Below, piece by piece: positions 51,679-61,037 of a stretch of DNA of 64,000 bases. The position numbers and the translations under genes are program-made. How positions within the stretch are numbered: position 1 is the stretch's first letter; every line of letters starts with the position of its first letter. Source of the DNA: Lachnospiraceae bacterium (GTDB taxonomy: Bacteria; Bacillota; Clostridia; Lachnospirales; Lachnospiraceae); contig QOUV01000010.1 of NCBI GenBank assembly GCA_003862155.1, positions 1-64,000 on the forward strand, given 5' to 3'. The notes beneath the pieces were generated by a model, which made no database searches, was not told where the DNA came from, and was given only the letters and a program-made list of their open reading frames with translations.

Positions 51679-53138
51679 TGAAAACTATTAAAGATTTGAT
51701 CAAAGGTACCAGTATCACGCTCGAAAGCGGCTCTCCGGAGACTGAGATAACGAGCCTCGTTTACGATTCTAGAAAAGTAAAGAAGGGAAGTCTCTATGTC
51801 GCCGTAGTCGGAGCGAATGTCGATGGACACGACTTCATAGATCAGGTTGTAGAAGCCGGTGCAGCAGGCGTTGTAGTAGAGAAGGATGTCACAGTCCCTT
51901 CAGATGTCGCTGTCTTAAAGTCATCTGATAACCGCGAGGCCCTGGCTCTGCTCTCTGCCGCCTGGTTCGATCATCCTGCCGACAAGCTGAAAGTCATCGG
52001 AATCACCGGAACAAAGGGAAAGACGACCACGACTTATATGATAAAGTCGATCCTTGAGAACGCCGGCAGGAAAGTAGGACTTATCGGAACTATCGAAGCT
52101 ATCATTGGCGACAGGCACATTCCGGCAAGCAACACGACACCGGAGAGCTATATTGTACAGGACTATCTCTCACAGATGGTGGAGATCGGCTGCGATGCGG
52201 CAGTAATGGAGGTGAGCTCTCAGGCCCTGATGCTTCACAGGGTGGGCGGCATGACCTTTGAAATCGGAATTTTTACCAACATTTCGCCGGATCATATCGG
52301 ACCGAACGAGCACAGGGATTTTGCTGACTATATGCACTGCAAGAGCCTTCTGTTCCAGCAGTGCCGCCACGGTATTTTTAATGCGGATGATGAGAATCTC
52401 GAGGGAATCCTGAAGGGACATACCTGCACTGTAAATACATACGGCATCGAAAAGCCGGCTGATTTTGAGGCTAAGGACATAAGGCTTGTTCAGGAGCCGG
52501 GATATCTCGGAGTCAATTATAAAGTCACCGGAAAAGAAAACTTCGATGTGACGATCGATGTACCGGGACGTTTTTCAGTTTACAATTCGCTCTGTGCCAT
52601 TGCCGTCTGCCACTTTTTCAATGTAAGTGTCGAGGCGATGCAGAAAGCATTAAAGGCCGCCAGGGTAAAGGGCCGTATCGAGATGGTAAAAGTTTCGGAC
52701 GATTTTGCACTGATGATAGATTACGCTCACAACGCTATGGCGCTTGAGAGCCTTCTGACATCGATCAGGGAATACCATCCGAAGCGCATCGTGACAGTCT
52801 TTGGCTGTGGCGGAAACCGCTCTAAGCTCAGAAGATTTGAGATGGGCGAGGTTTCCGGACGCCTGTCGGATTTTACGATAATCACATCGGATAATCCGAG
52901 GTTCGAAGAGCCTGCTGCCATCATGAAGGATATCGAGACCGGAATCAAAAAGACCGACGGAAAGTATATAATGATCGAGGACCGCAAGGAAGCGATAAAA
53001 TACGCTATCGACAATGGGCAGAAGGGCGATGTTATAATCCTTGCAGGCAAGGGCCATGAGGACTATCAGGAGATCAGGGGTAAAAAATACCCGATGGACG
53101 AGAGAGTCCTGATCGCCGATATACTGGCAGGCCGGTAA
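51678..53138 (+). CDS. murE: UDP-MurNAc-tripeptide synthetase
   Basis: 486 residues. Adds the third amino acid to UDP-MurNAc-Ala-Glu. ATP loop GITGTKGKTTTTYMI, substrate part NTTPESYIVQDYL, VMEVSSQAL, and DNPR at 405-408 (TSDNPRFEEP), the signature that selects meso-diaminopimelate over lysine. So the wall is predicted to be mDAP type. Located within the pyr-priA operon; overlaps pyrI by one base. Confidence 0.94.
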   Translation: MKTIKDLIKGTSITLESGSPETEITSLVYDSRKVKKGSLYVAVVGANVDGHDFIDQVVEAGAAGVVVEKDVTVPSDVAVLKSSDNREALALLSAAWFDHPADKLKVIGITGTKGKTTTTYMIKSILENAGRKVGLIGTIEAIIGDRHIPASNTTPESYIVQDYLSQMVEIGCDAAVMEVSSQALMLHRVGGMTFEIGIFTNISPDHIGPNEHRDFADYMHCKSLLFQQCRHGIFNADDENLEGILKGHTCTVNTYGIEKPADFEAKDIRLVQEPGYLGVNYKVTGKENFDVTIDVPGRFSVYNSLCAIAVCHFFNVSVEAMQKALKAARVKGRIEMVKVSDDFALMIDYAHNAMALESLLTSIREYHPKRIVTVFGCGGNRSKLRRFEMGEVSGRLSDFTIITSDNPRFEEPAAIMKDIETGIKKTDGKYIMIEDRKEAIKYAIDNGQKGDVIILAGKGHEDYQEIRGKKYPMDERVLIADILAGR

Positions 53139-53157
53139 ATTTATTTTCAGGAGTAGT

Positions 53158-55350
53158 ATGTTCGCACAGGTATATGTCAATCTCGGTGTGACAAAGCTGG
53201 ATCACCCATTTACTTACGGCATTCCAAAGGAGCTCGAGGACGCGGTAAAGCCGGGCAGCAGAGTTGTCGTGCCGATGCACGGCAGGAAGCTCCGCGGCTT
53301 TGTGATAACTGTAGAAGATGAATGCACAATAGATAAAGACAAAGTAAAAGACATAGTCTCTGCTGAAGCTCCGAAGTCAGGCGAGGGTGAGATGTTTGCC
53401 CTCGCCGGTTTTATTCGTGAGAGATACGGCGGAACTCTGGGGCAGGCGCTCTCAGTCGTATTTCCATCGACCGCAAATGCCGCTGTAAAGACATATAAGG
53501 TCGTAAGAAGGACAGGGGATATTGACAGTGCCCTGGCAGAGCTTCTGTCAAAAAAGAGGCATTCGAAATACGCTGAAAAGCTCTTTTCAATACTTCAAAA
53601 AAATGAAATATTTCTCTGGGACGATCTGAGACAGGACTACGATATTCCGTCCGATGTGATAAGAAAGGCTGAAAAACAGGGACTGGTATCTGTCGAGAAG
53701 CGCACTCACCTGAGAAACCCGTTCGAAAATATGAAAGGGCTTACACAAGAAAGGCCGCAGATCTCCCTGAATGAAGACCAGAGAGCTGTCCTCGACGATT
53801 TTTTGAAAAATAAGCCTAAAGTAAGCCTTATACACGGAGTGACGGGAAGCGGCAAGACACTTCTCTACATTGCGATGATTGAGCAGGTCCTGAAAGAAAA
53901 AAAGCAGGCGATAGTCCTTATACCTGAGATAGCGCTTACATTGCAAAATATCCTGAGATTTTACAGGTTTTTTGGAGATAAGGTCTCATATGTGAATTCG
54001 AGGATGAATGCCTCGCTTAAAAATGAGCAGCTGGAGAGAGCAAGAGCAGGTGAAGTCTCTGTTATGATAGGCCCCCGGAGCGCACTTTTTACTCCGTTTA
54101 AAAATCTGGGGCTTATTATAGTAGATGAGGAGCACGAGACAAGCTATGTCAGCGGGAAGCCGCCGAGGTACCACGCGGTGGAAGCTGCAGTGGAGCGGGG
54201 GCGGCTCTGCGGCGCGCAGGTCGTGCTCGGCAGTGCTACACCTTCTGTAAGCTCTTACACCCATGCCATAAACAGCGAATACACTCTCTATACTTTGGAA
54301 AAGAGAGCAAATGACGCCTGCATGCCTGAGGTTTCTATAGTCGATATGAGGGCTGAGCTTGCAGCTGGCAATCGCTCGATCTTAAGCCGGAAGCTCTATG
54401 ATGGCATAAAGGACCGCCTTCAAAAAAAGGAACAGGTCATGCTTTTTATCAACAGAAGGGGCGTGGCCGGGACCGTATCTTGCAGAGAATGCGGAGCGGT
54501 GATAAAATGTGAGCATTGCGATGTCCCAATGGTACTGCACAGAGACGGCTTCCTGCACTGTCACTACTGTGGTGCGAAGAGGCCGATGGTGCGCGAATGT
54601 CCATCCTGCCATTCGAGACTTATCGGCACGATGCGCGCAGGAACTGAGAAGATCGAGACAGAAGTGCAGAGGCTTTTTCCGAAAAGCCGGATCCTTCGAA
54701 TGGACGCAGATACGACGAAGACACCAGACGGATACCGCCAGATCATATCTGCATTCAGCAGGAAGGACGCGGATATTCTAATCGGAACCCAGATGATAGT
54801 GAAGGGACACGATTTCCCGGGCGTCACACTGATGGGAGTCCTGATGGCTGACCTTTCTCTGAATGCAGCCGACTACAGGGCGAGTGAGAGGACGTTTGAT
54901 CTGATACTTCAGGCGTGCGGCAGATCGGGACGTGGAGAAAATCCGGGAGAGGCTGTGATCCAGACCTACCAGCCCGAAAATTTTGCTATAGTTTCAGCTG
55001 CGAAAAATGACTACCGGAATTTTTACAGGCAGGAGAGTGCGTACAGAAGACTTCTGCATTTTCCGCCGTTTTCGCATCTCTTGTCAGTGGAGATCACATC
55101 GAGAACTGAGGAAGGGTGCATCTCTATGGGAACATTCATCACTGGAAGGCTGAAGAATGCTTTTCCGGACCTCTTTGTGGCAGGGCCGACGCCATCGCCG
55201 ATATCGAAGATCAAGGATATCTTCCGCTACGAAGTCGTGATAAAGGATACCTCATACGAGGCACTTATAAAAGCCAGAAAGCTTATGGATGAAGCAATTG
55301 CAGAGGCAGACGCTCCTAAAAACGCCGACCTCTGGTATGATTTTGACTAG
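53158..55350 (+). CDS. priA: Primosomal replication helicase PriA
   Basis: 730 residues. Restarts stalled forks. N-terminal 3'-end binding domain, winged helix, then helicase core with Walker A GVTGSGKTLLY, DEEHE, ATPSVSSY and the zinc segment CRECGAVIKCEHCDVPMVLH...CHYCGAKRP...CPSCHS (eight cysteines in four pairs), and QMIVKGHDFPGVTLMGVLMAD. GGAGTAGT before ATG. Complete. Nineteen bases before def. Confidence 0.96.
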   Translation: MFAQVYVNLGVTKLDHPFTYGIPKELEDAVKPGSRVVVPMHGRKLRGFVITVEDECTIDKDKVKDIVSAEAPKSGEGEMFALAGFIRERYGGTLGQALSVVFPSTANAAVKTYKVVRRTGDIDSALAELLSKKRHSKYAEKLFSILQKNEIFLWDDLRQDYDIPSDVIRKAEKQGLVSVEKRTHLRNPFENMKGLTQERPQISLNEDQRAVLDDFLKNKPKVSLIHGVTGSGKTLLYIAMIEQVLKEKKQAIVLIPEIALTLQNILRFYRFFGDKVSYVNSRMNASLKNEQLERARAGEVSVMIGPRSALFTPFKNLGLIIVDEEHETSYVSGKPPRYHAVEAAVERGRLCGAQVVLGSATPSVSSYTHAINSEYTLYTLEKRANDACMPEVSIVDMRAELAAGNRSILSRKLYDGIKDRLQKKEQVMLFINRRGVAGTVSCRECGAVIKCEHCDVPMVLHRDGFLHCHYCGAKRPMVRECPSCHSRLIGTMRAGTEKIETEVQRLFPKSRILRMDADTTKTPDGYRQIISAFSRKDADILIGTQMIVKGHDFPGVTLMGVLMADLSLNAADYRASERTFDLILQACGRSGRGENPGEAVIQTYQPENFAIVSAAKNDYRNFYRQESAYRRLLHFPPFSHLLSVEITSRTEEGCISMGTFITGRLKNAFPDLFVAGPTPSPISKIKDIFRYEVVIKDTSYEALIKARKLMDEAIAEADAPKNADLWYDFD

Positions 55351-55368
55351 AAAAGGAAGGAGAAATTT

Positions 55369-55857
55369 ATGGCATTAAGAGAGATCAGACAGCAGGGGGA
55401 CCCCGTACTTGAGAAGGTTTGCAAACCAGTTACGAAGATGACTCCGAGACTTAGGGCACTTGTCGATGATATGCTTGAGACTATGTACAATGCAAACGGT
55501 GTTGGACTCGCAGCTCCACAGGTTGGAGTGCTGAGGAGAATTGTGGTCATTGACGTTGGAGAGGGCCCTTACGTACTTATAAATCCAGAGATCACTGAGA
55601 AGGACGGAGAACAGACCGGACAGGAGGGATGCCTTTCAGTTCCGGGTGTCTATGGCATTGTAAGCCGTCCGGAGCATGTGAAGTTCAAGGCTTTTGACAA
55701 GGATATGAAGCCTTATGAGGCCGAGGCCGAGGGACTTTTTGCGAGAGCTGTCTGCCATGAGACAGACCACCTCGATGGCCTTATGTACACGAGACTCGTA
55801 AAGGACGGTCTTCACAGTTACGATGAAGATGACACCGACGAAGGAGATTCTGAGTAA
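55369..55857 (+). CDS. def: Peptide deformylase
   Basis: 162 residues. Removes the formyl group from new proteins. Motif 1 GVGLAAPQVG at 44-53, motif 2 EGCLS with metal ligand Cys88, motif 3 HETDHLDG with His130, Glu131 and His134 (usual form HEIDHLDG, here Thr for Ile). Acidic tail. AAGGAGA site. One-base TAATG overlap with fmt, its functional partner. Confidence 0.96.
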   Translation: MALREIRQQGDPVLEKVCKPVTKMTPRLRALVDDMLETMYNANGVGLAAPQVGVLRRIVVIDVGEGPYVLINPEITEKDGEQTGQEGCLSVPGVYGIVSRPEHVKFKAFDKDMKPYEAEAEGLFARAVCHETDHLDGLMYTRLVKDGLHSYDEDDTDEGDSE

Positions 55858-56813
55858 TGAGAGTGATATTCATGGGGACGCCGGACTTCGCAGTCCCGAT
55901 ACTGGACGGCCTTGCGGCAGCAGGCCATCGCATTGTGCTTGTTGTGACGCAGCCTGACAAGGCCCGCGGCAGAGGCAGAAAAGTCACCTACTCTCCTGTA
56001 AAGGAGTGGGCAGTTGAGCACAATGTCCCGACATATCAGCCTGAACGCATCAGAAATCCAGAGTCGATCGAAGCTGTAAACAATATCCCGGCAGAAGTCG
56101 GAGTGGTAGCGGCTTTCGGACAGATTCTGCCGAAGGAGATCCTGGACCATCCGAAATACGGCTGCGTGAATGTCCACGCCTCACTTCTTCCGAAATACAG
56201 GGGTGCGGCTCCAATCCAGTGGTCGATCTTAAATGGCGACGAGTACACCGGAGTCACCACAATGCAGATGGGACCGGGCCTCGACGACGGAGACATCCTG
56301 CTTCAGGAGAAAGTGAAGATCGCAGACGACGATACCGGTGGCAGCCTTTTTGACAAGCTCGCAGATGTTGGCGCCTCTCTTCTGGTTAAAACTCTTGAAG
56401 GACTTGAAAATGGTGAGATTACCCCGATTCCACAGAACGATGCCGAATCAACCCATGTCGGAATGATCAGAAAGGACATGGGGAAGCTCGATTTTTCAAT
56501 CGATGCGTCTGTTCTCGAGCGCCATGTCAGGGGACTTTATCCGTGGCCTGGCACATACACATATTTTGAAGGCAAAAGCCTCAAAGTGTACAGGGCTTCG
56601 GTAATCGGCGAGGCAGAGCTTACACCCGATGAAAAAAATGCCGCAATCGGCACCATCGTGCGTATCTCGACGGAAGGAGACGGAAGCATCGCTGTCCGCT
56701 GCTCTTCCGGCGCGCTCTCGATTTCAGCTCTGCAGCTCGAAGGCAAAAAACGCATGAGTGCTGCAGCTTTTTTGAATGGGCATCCGATAGAGACCGGTAT
56801 GAGACTGGGCTGA
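55857..56813 (+). CDS. fmt: Methionyl-tRNA formyltransferase
   Basis: 318 residues. Formylates initiator Met-tRNA. Start VIFMGTPDFAVPIL, catalytic stretch GCVNVHASLLPKYRGAAPIQWSILNGD (Asn and His of the N-x-H pair) and GPGLDDGDILLQEK with catalytic Asp, then the C-terminal OB domain with GLYPWPGTYTYFEGKSLKVYRA. Last gene of the pyrB operon; a terminator follows. Confidence 0.96.
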   Translation: MRVIFMGTPDFAVPILDGLAAAGHRIVLVVTQPDKARGRGRKVTYSPVKEWAVEHNVPTYQPERIRNPESIEAVNNIPAEVGVVAAFGQILPKEILDHPKYGCVNVHASLLPKYRGAAPIQWSILNGDEYTGVTTMQMGPGLDDGDILLQEKVKIADDDTGGSLFDKLADVGASLLVKTLEGLENGEITPIPQNDAESTHVGMIRKDMGKLDFSIDASVLERHVRGLYPWPGTYTYFEGKSLKVYRASVIGEAELTPDEKNAAIGTIVRISTEGDGSIAVRCSSGALSISALQLEGKKRMSAAAFLNGHPIETGMRLG

Positions 56814-56889
56814 GAAAACCGGAATTATTAATGTTACCTTAACAAAACTCCAACAACAGACAGATAACAGGTGCCATGATTTCTTAGCC

Positions 56890-56938
56890 GGCTCCGGAAG
56901 AATTGCTTTCTGGCAGTCCTTACGGAGTCTTTTGTTTT
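56890..56938 (+). terminator. Terminator of the pyrB-fmt operon
   Basis: GGCTCCG pairs with CGGAGTC (one G-U) around a 26-base loop and is followed by TTTTGTTTT. Confidence 0.65.
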
Positions 56939-56965
56939 GTGAAATTGCCTGAATTATCAGAAAAT

Positions 56966-56994
56966 GGGACAAAAAGAACCGTCCCTACTGTCCC
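56966..56994. repeat. REP-like 29-nt unit, copy 3
   Basis: GGGACAAAAAGAACCGTCCC at 56966-56985 followed by TACTGTCCC. Same orientation as the right arm of the pair at 37180-37211, from which it differs at only a few positions. Lies in the spacer after the fmt terminator. Confidence 0.85.
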
Positions 56995-57073
56995 GGGTTT
57001 AGAAAAAATACCAAAAATTTGATAAAAATACTTTAAAAATTCGTCATTTTATATTAAACTAGAAAGGGTGATT

Positions 57074-57119
57074 GTGAAATGTGCTCAAAAAACGATGTGA
57101 GTTTTTGTACAACTTTCAC
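57074..57119 (+). promoter_or_regulatory. Leader hairpin before the CdaR-like gene
   Basis: GTGAAATGTGCTCAAAAA pairs imperfectly (14 of 18) with the complement at 57102-57119 around about 10 bases. A T run follows seven bases later. It may be a weak attenuator or a leader structure. The rest of the 56814-57152 spacer holds only the fmt terminator, a REP-like unit and A/T-rich sequence. Confidence 0.35.
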
Positions 57120-57152
57120 AGAATACTTTTTTCTTGGAGGATTCGGGGCTAT

Positions 57153-58241
57153 ATGATCACAAATCAGATAATACAGAAGACTATTGAGGGGATGAATGCG
57201 ATAACTAAGGTGAACTTCGTGATCACCGATCCTGAGGGCATTGCGCTGGCTACGACTGTCAGTGACGTGTCGGATTTTGGGAAGCCTGCGGCTGAGTTTG
57301 CGAAGTCGCCGGCGGAGAGCCAGGTCATAGGCGGACGGCAGTTTTTTAAGGTTTACGATGAGAAGAACCTGGAGTTTGTACTTATATGTATGTCGGACGA
57401 TGAGGAAAAGACTCAGATGATGGGAAAGGTCACTGCACTGCAGCTTCAGGAGCTTACGGTGGCTTATAAGGAGCGCTACGACAGGGACAACTTTATCAAG
57501 AATCTCCTGCTGGACAATCTTCTTCTCGTAGATATTTACAACCGCGCGAAGAAGCTCCATATCGAACCAAACGCACTGCGCATTGTCATGGTGGTCAAGC
57601 TCGAGGGAAATAAACGCGGAGACGAGCTCGAGAAAGTCAGAAATTTATTTTCGGCGCACAGCTCGGACTTTGTGACGGCAGTCGATGAGGACAGCATTAT
57701 TATCGTAAAGCACCTCAATAAAGACGATTACGAAGAAGTCAAGGAGACGGCCAACTCCATTCTCGAGCTTCTGGGAGAAAGAGAAGGCAGGAGCATAAGG
57801 ATTTCCTATGGTACAGTGGTCCATGACTTGAAGGATGTCTCGCGTTCTTATAAGGAAGCTACGATGGCACTCGATGTCGGGAAGGTATTTTTCTCGGACG
57901 AGCAGGTTATAGCTTATTCGGTGCTCGGTATCGGACGACTTATTTACCAGCTGCCGATTCCTCTCTGCAAGATGTTTATCGGAGAGATTTTCGGGGACAA
58001 GAGCCCGGATGATTTCGACGAAGAGACACTTACTACGATAGATAAATTTTTCGATAACAGCCTGAATGTTTCGGAGACTTCGAGGCAGCTCTATATTCAC
58101 AGGAACACTCTCGTTTATCGTCTGGACAAGATCCAGAAGAGCACGGGACTCGATCTTAGAAAATTTGATGACGCCATTACTTTCAAAATCGCCATGATGG
58201 TGGTAGAATACATGAAGTATATGGAGGAACAGGATTTTTGA
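57153..58241 (+). CDS. CdaR/PucR-family regulator (sugar diacid recognition type)
   Basis: 362 residues from ATG at 57153 (GGAGG 12 bases upstream; a GTG 24 codons earlier falls in the leader hairpin). N-terminal diacid-recognition-like domain (ITNQIIQKTIEGMNAITKVNFVITDPEGIALAT), a middle GGDEF-like fold segment (about 145-260), and C-terminal PucR helix-turn-helix (LNVSETSRQLYIHRNTLVYRLDKIQKSTGLDLRKFDDAITFKIA). CdaR proteins sense sugar acids such as glycerate, but ligand here is unknown. It overlaps ftsE by four bases, so it may be read together with the divisome genes. Confidence 0.9.
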   Translation: MITNQIIQKTIEGMNAITKVNFVITDPEGIALATTVSDVSDFGKPAAEFAKSPAESQVIGGRQFFKVYDEKNLEFVLICMSDDEEKTQMMGKVTALQLQELTVAYKERYDRDNFIKNLLLDNLLLVDIYNRAKKLHIEPNALRIVMVVKLEGNKRGDELEKVRNLFSAHSSDFVTAVDEDSIIIVKHLNKDDYEEVKETANSILELLGEREGRSIRISYGTVVHDLKDVSRSYKEATMALDVGKVFFSDEQVIAYSVLGIGRLIYQLPIPLCKMFIGEIFGDKSPDDFDEETLTTIDKFFDNSLNVSETSRQLYIHRNTLVYRLDKIQKSTGLDLRKFDDAITFKIAMMVVEYMKYMEEQDF

Positions 58242-58918
58242 TTGAATTATCACATGTTAGCAAAACATATGAGGCAGGAGTGAAGGCACACGCGCTTAAA
58301 GATGTGAGCCTGCGAATCGAAAGCGGGGAATTCGTTTTCATAGTCGGAGATTCCGGCGCAGGAAAATCGACGCTGATCAAGCTCCTTTTAAAGGAGCTTA
58401 CACCTACAGAGGGCAGCATCGTGGTTGCAGGCCGAGACCTGAACAGGATGCGCCACCGTGAGATCCCTGAATACCGCAGGAAGATTGGCTGTGTATTCCA
58501 GGACTACAGGCTTTTAAAGGACAGAAACGTCTATGAGAATGTGGCCTTTGCGATGCGCGTAACGGATGCATCCAAAAAACAGATAAAGCGCCGCGTCCCG
58601 CAGATGCTCTCGAGAGTCGGGCTGGCGAGCAAGTACCGTTCACTGCCGGGTCATCTGTCAGGCGGAGAGCAGCAGAGAGTGGCCATAGCAAGAGCTCTGG
58701 TGAACCATCCGAAGATACTTCTTGCAGATGAGCCGACTGGAAATCTCGACGGACACAACACCTGGGAGATCATGAAGCTTTTGAATGAGATCAACCAGGA
58801 CGGAACCACTGTCGTCGTTGTTACACATGATATGGAGATAGTCCGCGCTATGAACAAACGCGTGATCACGATATATAAGGGGGCCGTAGTTTCAGATGAG
58901 GAGGAACTTTCATCATGA
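58238..58918 (+). CDS. ftsE: Cell division ATP-binding protein FtsE
   Basis: 226 residues, TTG start inside the end of the regulator gene with GGAGGAACAGGA upstream. ABC ATPase with Walker A GDSGAGKST, IGCVFQDYRLLKDRNVYENVAFAM (FtsE-type Q loop), signature LSGGEQQR, and LLADEPTGNLD. With FtsX it controls wall hydrolases at division. Four-base overlap with ftsX. Confidence 0.96.
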   Translation: MIELSHVSKTYEAGVKAHALKDVSLRIESGEFVFIVGDSGAGKSTLIKLLLKELTPTEGSIVVAGRDLNRMRHREIPEYRRKIGCVFQDYRLLKDRNVYENVAFAMRVTDASKKQIKRRVPQMLSRVGLASKYRSLPGHLSGGEQQRVAIARALVNHPKILLADEPTGNLDGHNTWEIMKLLNEINQDGTTVVVVTHDMEIVRAMNKRVITIYKGAVVSDEEELSS

Positions 58919-59823
58919 GGCTTTCATCCCTTGGATATAATATCCGCCAGGGCTTTAAGAATATCTGGCGGAACAAAATGTTCTCGATCGCTTCTATTGC
59001 CACGATGGCGGCATGCATTTTTCTGTTCGGACTTTTTTACGCAGTCACGGTAAATTTCGGAGGAATGCTTAAAAATGCCGAGAAGGGCGTGTCTGTTACA
59101 GTATATTTTGACAACAATGCGACGCAGGACGAGATAGATGATATCGGCACGGCTATAAGCAAAAGGCCTGAAGTCCGGTCGTACAAATTTGTCTCGGCCG
59201 ATGAAGCCTGGAGCGAGTTCCAGAAGAGCTATTTTGGAAAACACAAAGATGCGGCGGATTCATTTGCTGATGACAATCCACTTAAGGACATGGCCAATTA
59301 CGAGATATATCTGAAAGATGTCTCAAAGCAGTCAGCCCTCGTATCCTTTCTTGAGAAGCAGGCCGGAGTCAGGGAAGTCCATCAGTCTGCGGCTACAGCC
59401 AGGACACTTACAGATTTCAACTCTCTGGTACAGCTGATTTCGATGAGCATAGTCATCATACTTATTGCGGTTGCGATCTTTTTGATAAATAACACAGTTA
59501 CGGTCGGCATCTCTGTCCGCAGGGAGGAGATCGGCATCATGAAGCTTATCGGTGCGAAGGACTCGTTCGTCAGGGCGCCTTTCATAGTAGAAGGTGTGAC
59601 CATAGGACTTATCGGCTCAGTAATCCCGCTCGTGATCCTATATGTCATGTACGGGCGCATCATCAGATACGTCGCGAACAGGTTTAATGCGCTTTCGAAT
59701 ATGTTTGCATTTGCACCTGTGAACAGTATTTTTAAAGTACTTATTCCGGTTTCACTGGTACTTGGAGTCGGTATCGGATACATCGGAAGCCGTCTCACAT
59801 TAAAGAAACATTTACACGTATGA
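58915..59823 (+). CDS. ftsX: Cell division protein FtsX
   Basis: 302 residues. One N-terminal membrane helix (about 22-45), an outside domain of about 120 residues with VSVTVYFDNNATQDEIDDIGTAI, then three membrane helices with NNTVTVGISVRREEIGIMKLIGAKDSFVRAPFIVEG, the FtsX motif. No ATPase; pairs with FtsE. Activates peptidoglycan hydrolases outside; the S41 protease gene next overlaps by four bases. Confidence 0.95.
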   Translation: MRLSSLGYNIRQGFKNIWRNKMFSIASIATMAACIFLFGLFYAVTVNFGGMLKNAEKGVSVTVYFDNNATQDEIDDIGTAISKRPEVRSYKFVSADEAWSEFQKSYFGKHKDAADSFADDNPLKDMANYEIYLKDVSKQSALVSFLEKQAGVREVHQSAATARTLTDFNSLVQLISMSIVIILIAVAIFLINNTVTVGISVRREEIGIMKLIGAKDSFVRAPFIVEGVTIGLIGSVIPLVILYVMYGRIIRYVANRFNALSNMFAFAPVNSIFKVLIPVSLVLGVGIGYIGSRLTLKKHLHV

Positions 59824-61037
59824 AAAATAAATCATCATTTAAAAAAGGTGTTTTTGCAGGCGTTATAGGATGCCTTGTCGTTATTGCGGTCGTGATCCTT
59901 ACAGGAGGTTTCGTTGTAAGCAGGCTTTACGATGTCGGATTCATGGGCATAGGAGATGTCGCCAAGGCCAGCAGTATTTCAAAGTTTATCGACAAATATT
60001 ACTATAAGGATGTCTCCGATACCAAAAAGAAGGACGGCATCTACAAGGGACTTATGAACTCGATGGACGACCCGTATTCCAAGTACATGACGGCTTCGGA
60101 GTACAAGGATGAGCTTGAGGACAATTCTGGACAATATGTCGGGATCGGCGTCTCTGTCTCAAAGGACAATAAAAATCGTGTCGTCGTGCAGCAGGTTTTT
60201 GGGGGCTCTTCGGCCGCCAAAGCCGGTATTGTAAAAGGCGATGTGATAGTTTCAGCCGATGGCGCCTTTGCTTCGAATCTGAGCCTGACCCAGTTTACGA
60301 AAAAAATCCGCGGCAGGTCCGGGACAGATGTGACGATCGTCTACACACACGATGGCGCCACTCACACTGTAAAGCTGCGCCGTGCCGCAGTTGAAAGCCC
60401 ATCTGTATATGGAAAAATGCTTGACGAAACGTCTGGCATAGGTTATATAGAAATAACTGAATTCAATTCAAAAACACAGAAAGAGTTTGAAAAAAAGCTC
60501 TCAGAACTAAAGAATCAGGGTATGAAGGCCGTGATCTACGACCTGCGCACGAATCCGGGAGGACTTGTTGACTCGGTAACGAAGATACTTGACGATCTTC
60601 TGCCTAAAGGCACGACCGTCTATATGATGGACAAGTACGGCCACAAGACCACATATTCCTCAGATGACAAGAAGCAGGAAAAGATCCCTACAGTGGTACT
60701 TATCTCGGGAGAGACAGCCTCTGCTGCAGAAATTTTTTCAGGAGCAGTCAGGGACTTCAAGTACGGTACGCTGATCGGCACCAAGACTTTTGGAAAGGGA
60801 ATAGTGCAGCAGGAGTTCGAATTAAATGATGGCTCTGCCTTAAAGATGACAGTCGAGACCTACTACACGCCGAGCGGCGAGTGCATTCACAAGAAGGGCA
60901 TAAAGCCGGATATCGAACTCAAATACAAGTATTCAGGGGACCCTGCTAAAGTCACCAGTATGGATACTTATGATTTTTCTCAGGACAATCAGGTGCAGAA
61001 AGGCATATCAGTTTTAAAAGGAAAGTTGGAAAACTAA
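59820..61037 (+). CDS. C-terminal processing protease (S41 family)
   Basis: 405 residues, CtpA/CtpB type. N-terminal membrane anchor (about 10-33), PDZ domain (about 95-190; GQYVGIGVSVSKDNKNRVVVQQV, AGIVKGDVIVSADG), and S41 protease core with catalytic Ser in GETASAAEIFSGA and Lys in GTKTFGKGIVQQ. Acts outside the membrane on C-termini of substrates. In this gene order it is probably a partner of FtsEX-controlled wall hydrolysis. Overlaps ftsX by four bases and prfB by one. Confidence 0.93.
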   Translation: MKNKSSFKKGVFAGVIGCLVVIAVVILTGGFVVSRLYDVGFMGIGDVAKASSISKFIDKYYYKDVSDTKKKDGIYKGLMNSMDDPYSKYMTASEYKDELEDNSGQYVGIGVSVSKDNKNRVVVQQVFGGSSAAKAGIVKGDVIVSADGAFASNLSLTQFTKKIRGRSGTDVTIVYTHDGATHTVKLRRAAVESPSVYGKMLDETSGIGYIEITEFNSKTQKEFEKKLSELKNQGMKAVIYDLRTNPGGLVDSVTKILDDLLPKGTTVYMMDKYGHKTTYSSDDKKQEKIPTVVLISGETASAAEIFSGAVRDFKYGTLIGTKTFGKGIVQQEFELNDGSALKMTVETYYTPSGECIHKKGIKPDIELKYKYSGDPAKVTSMDTYDFSQDNQVQKGISVLKGKLEN

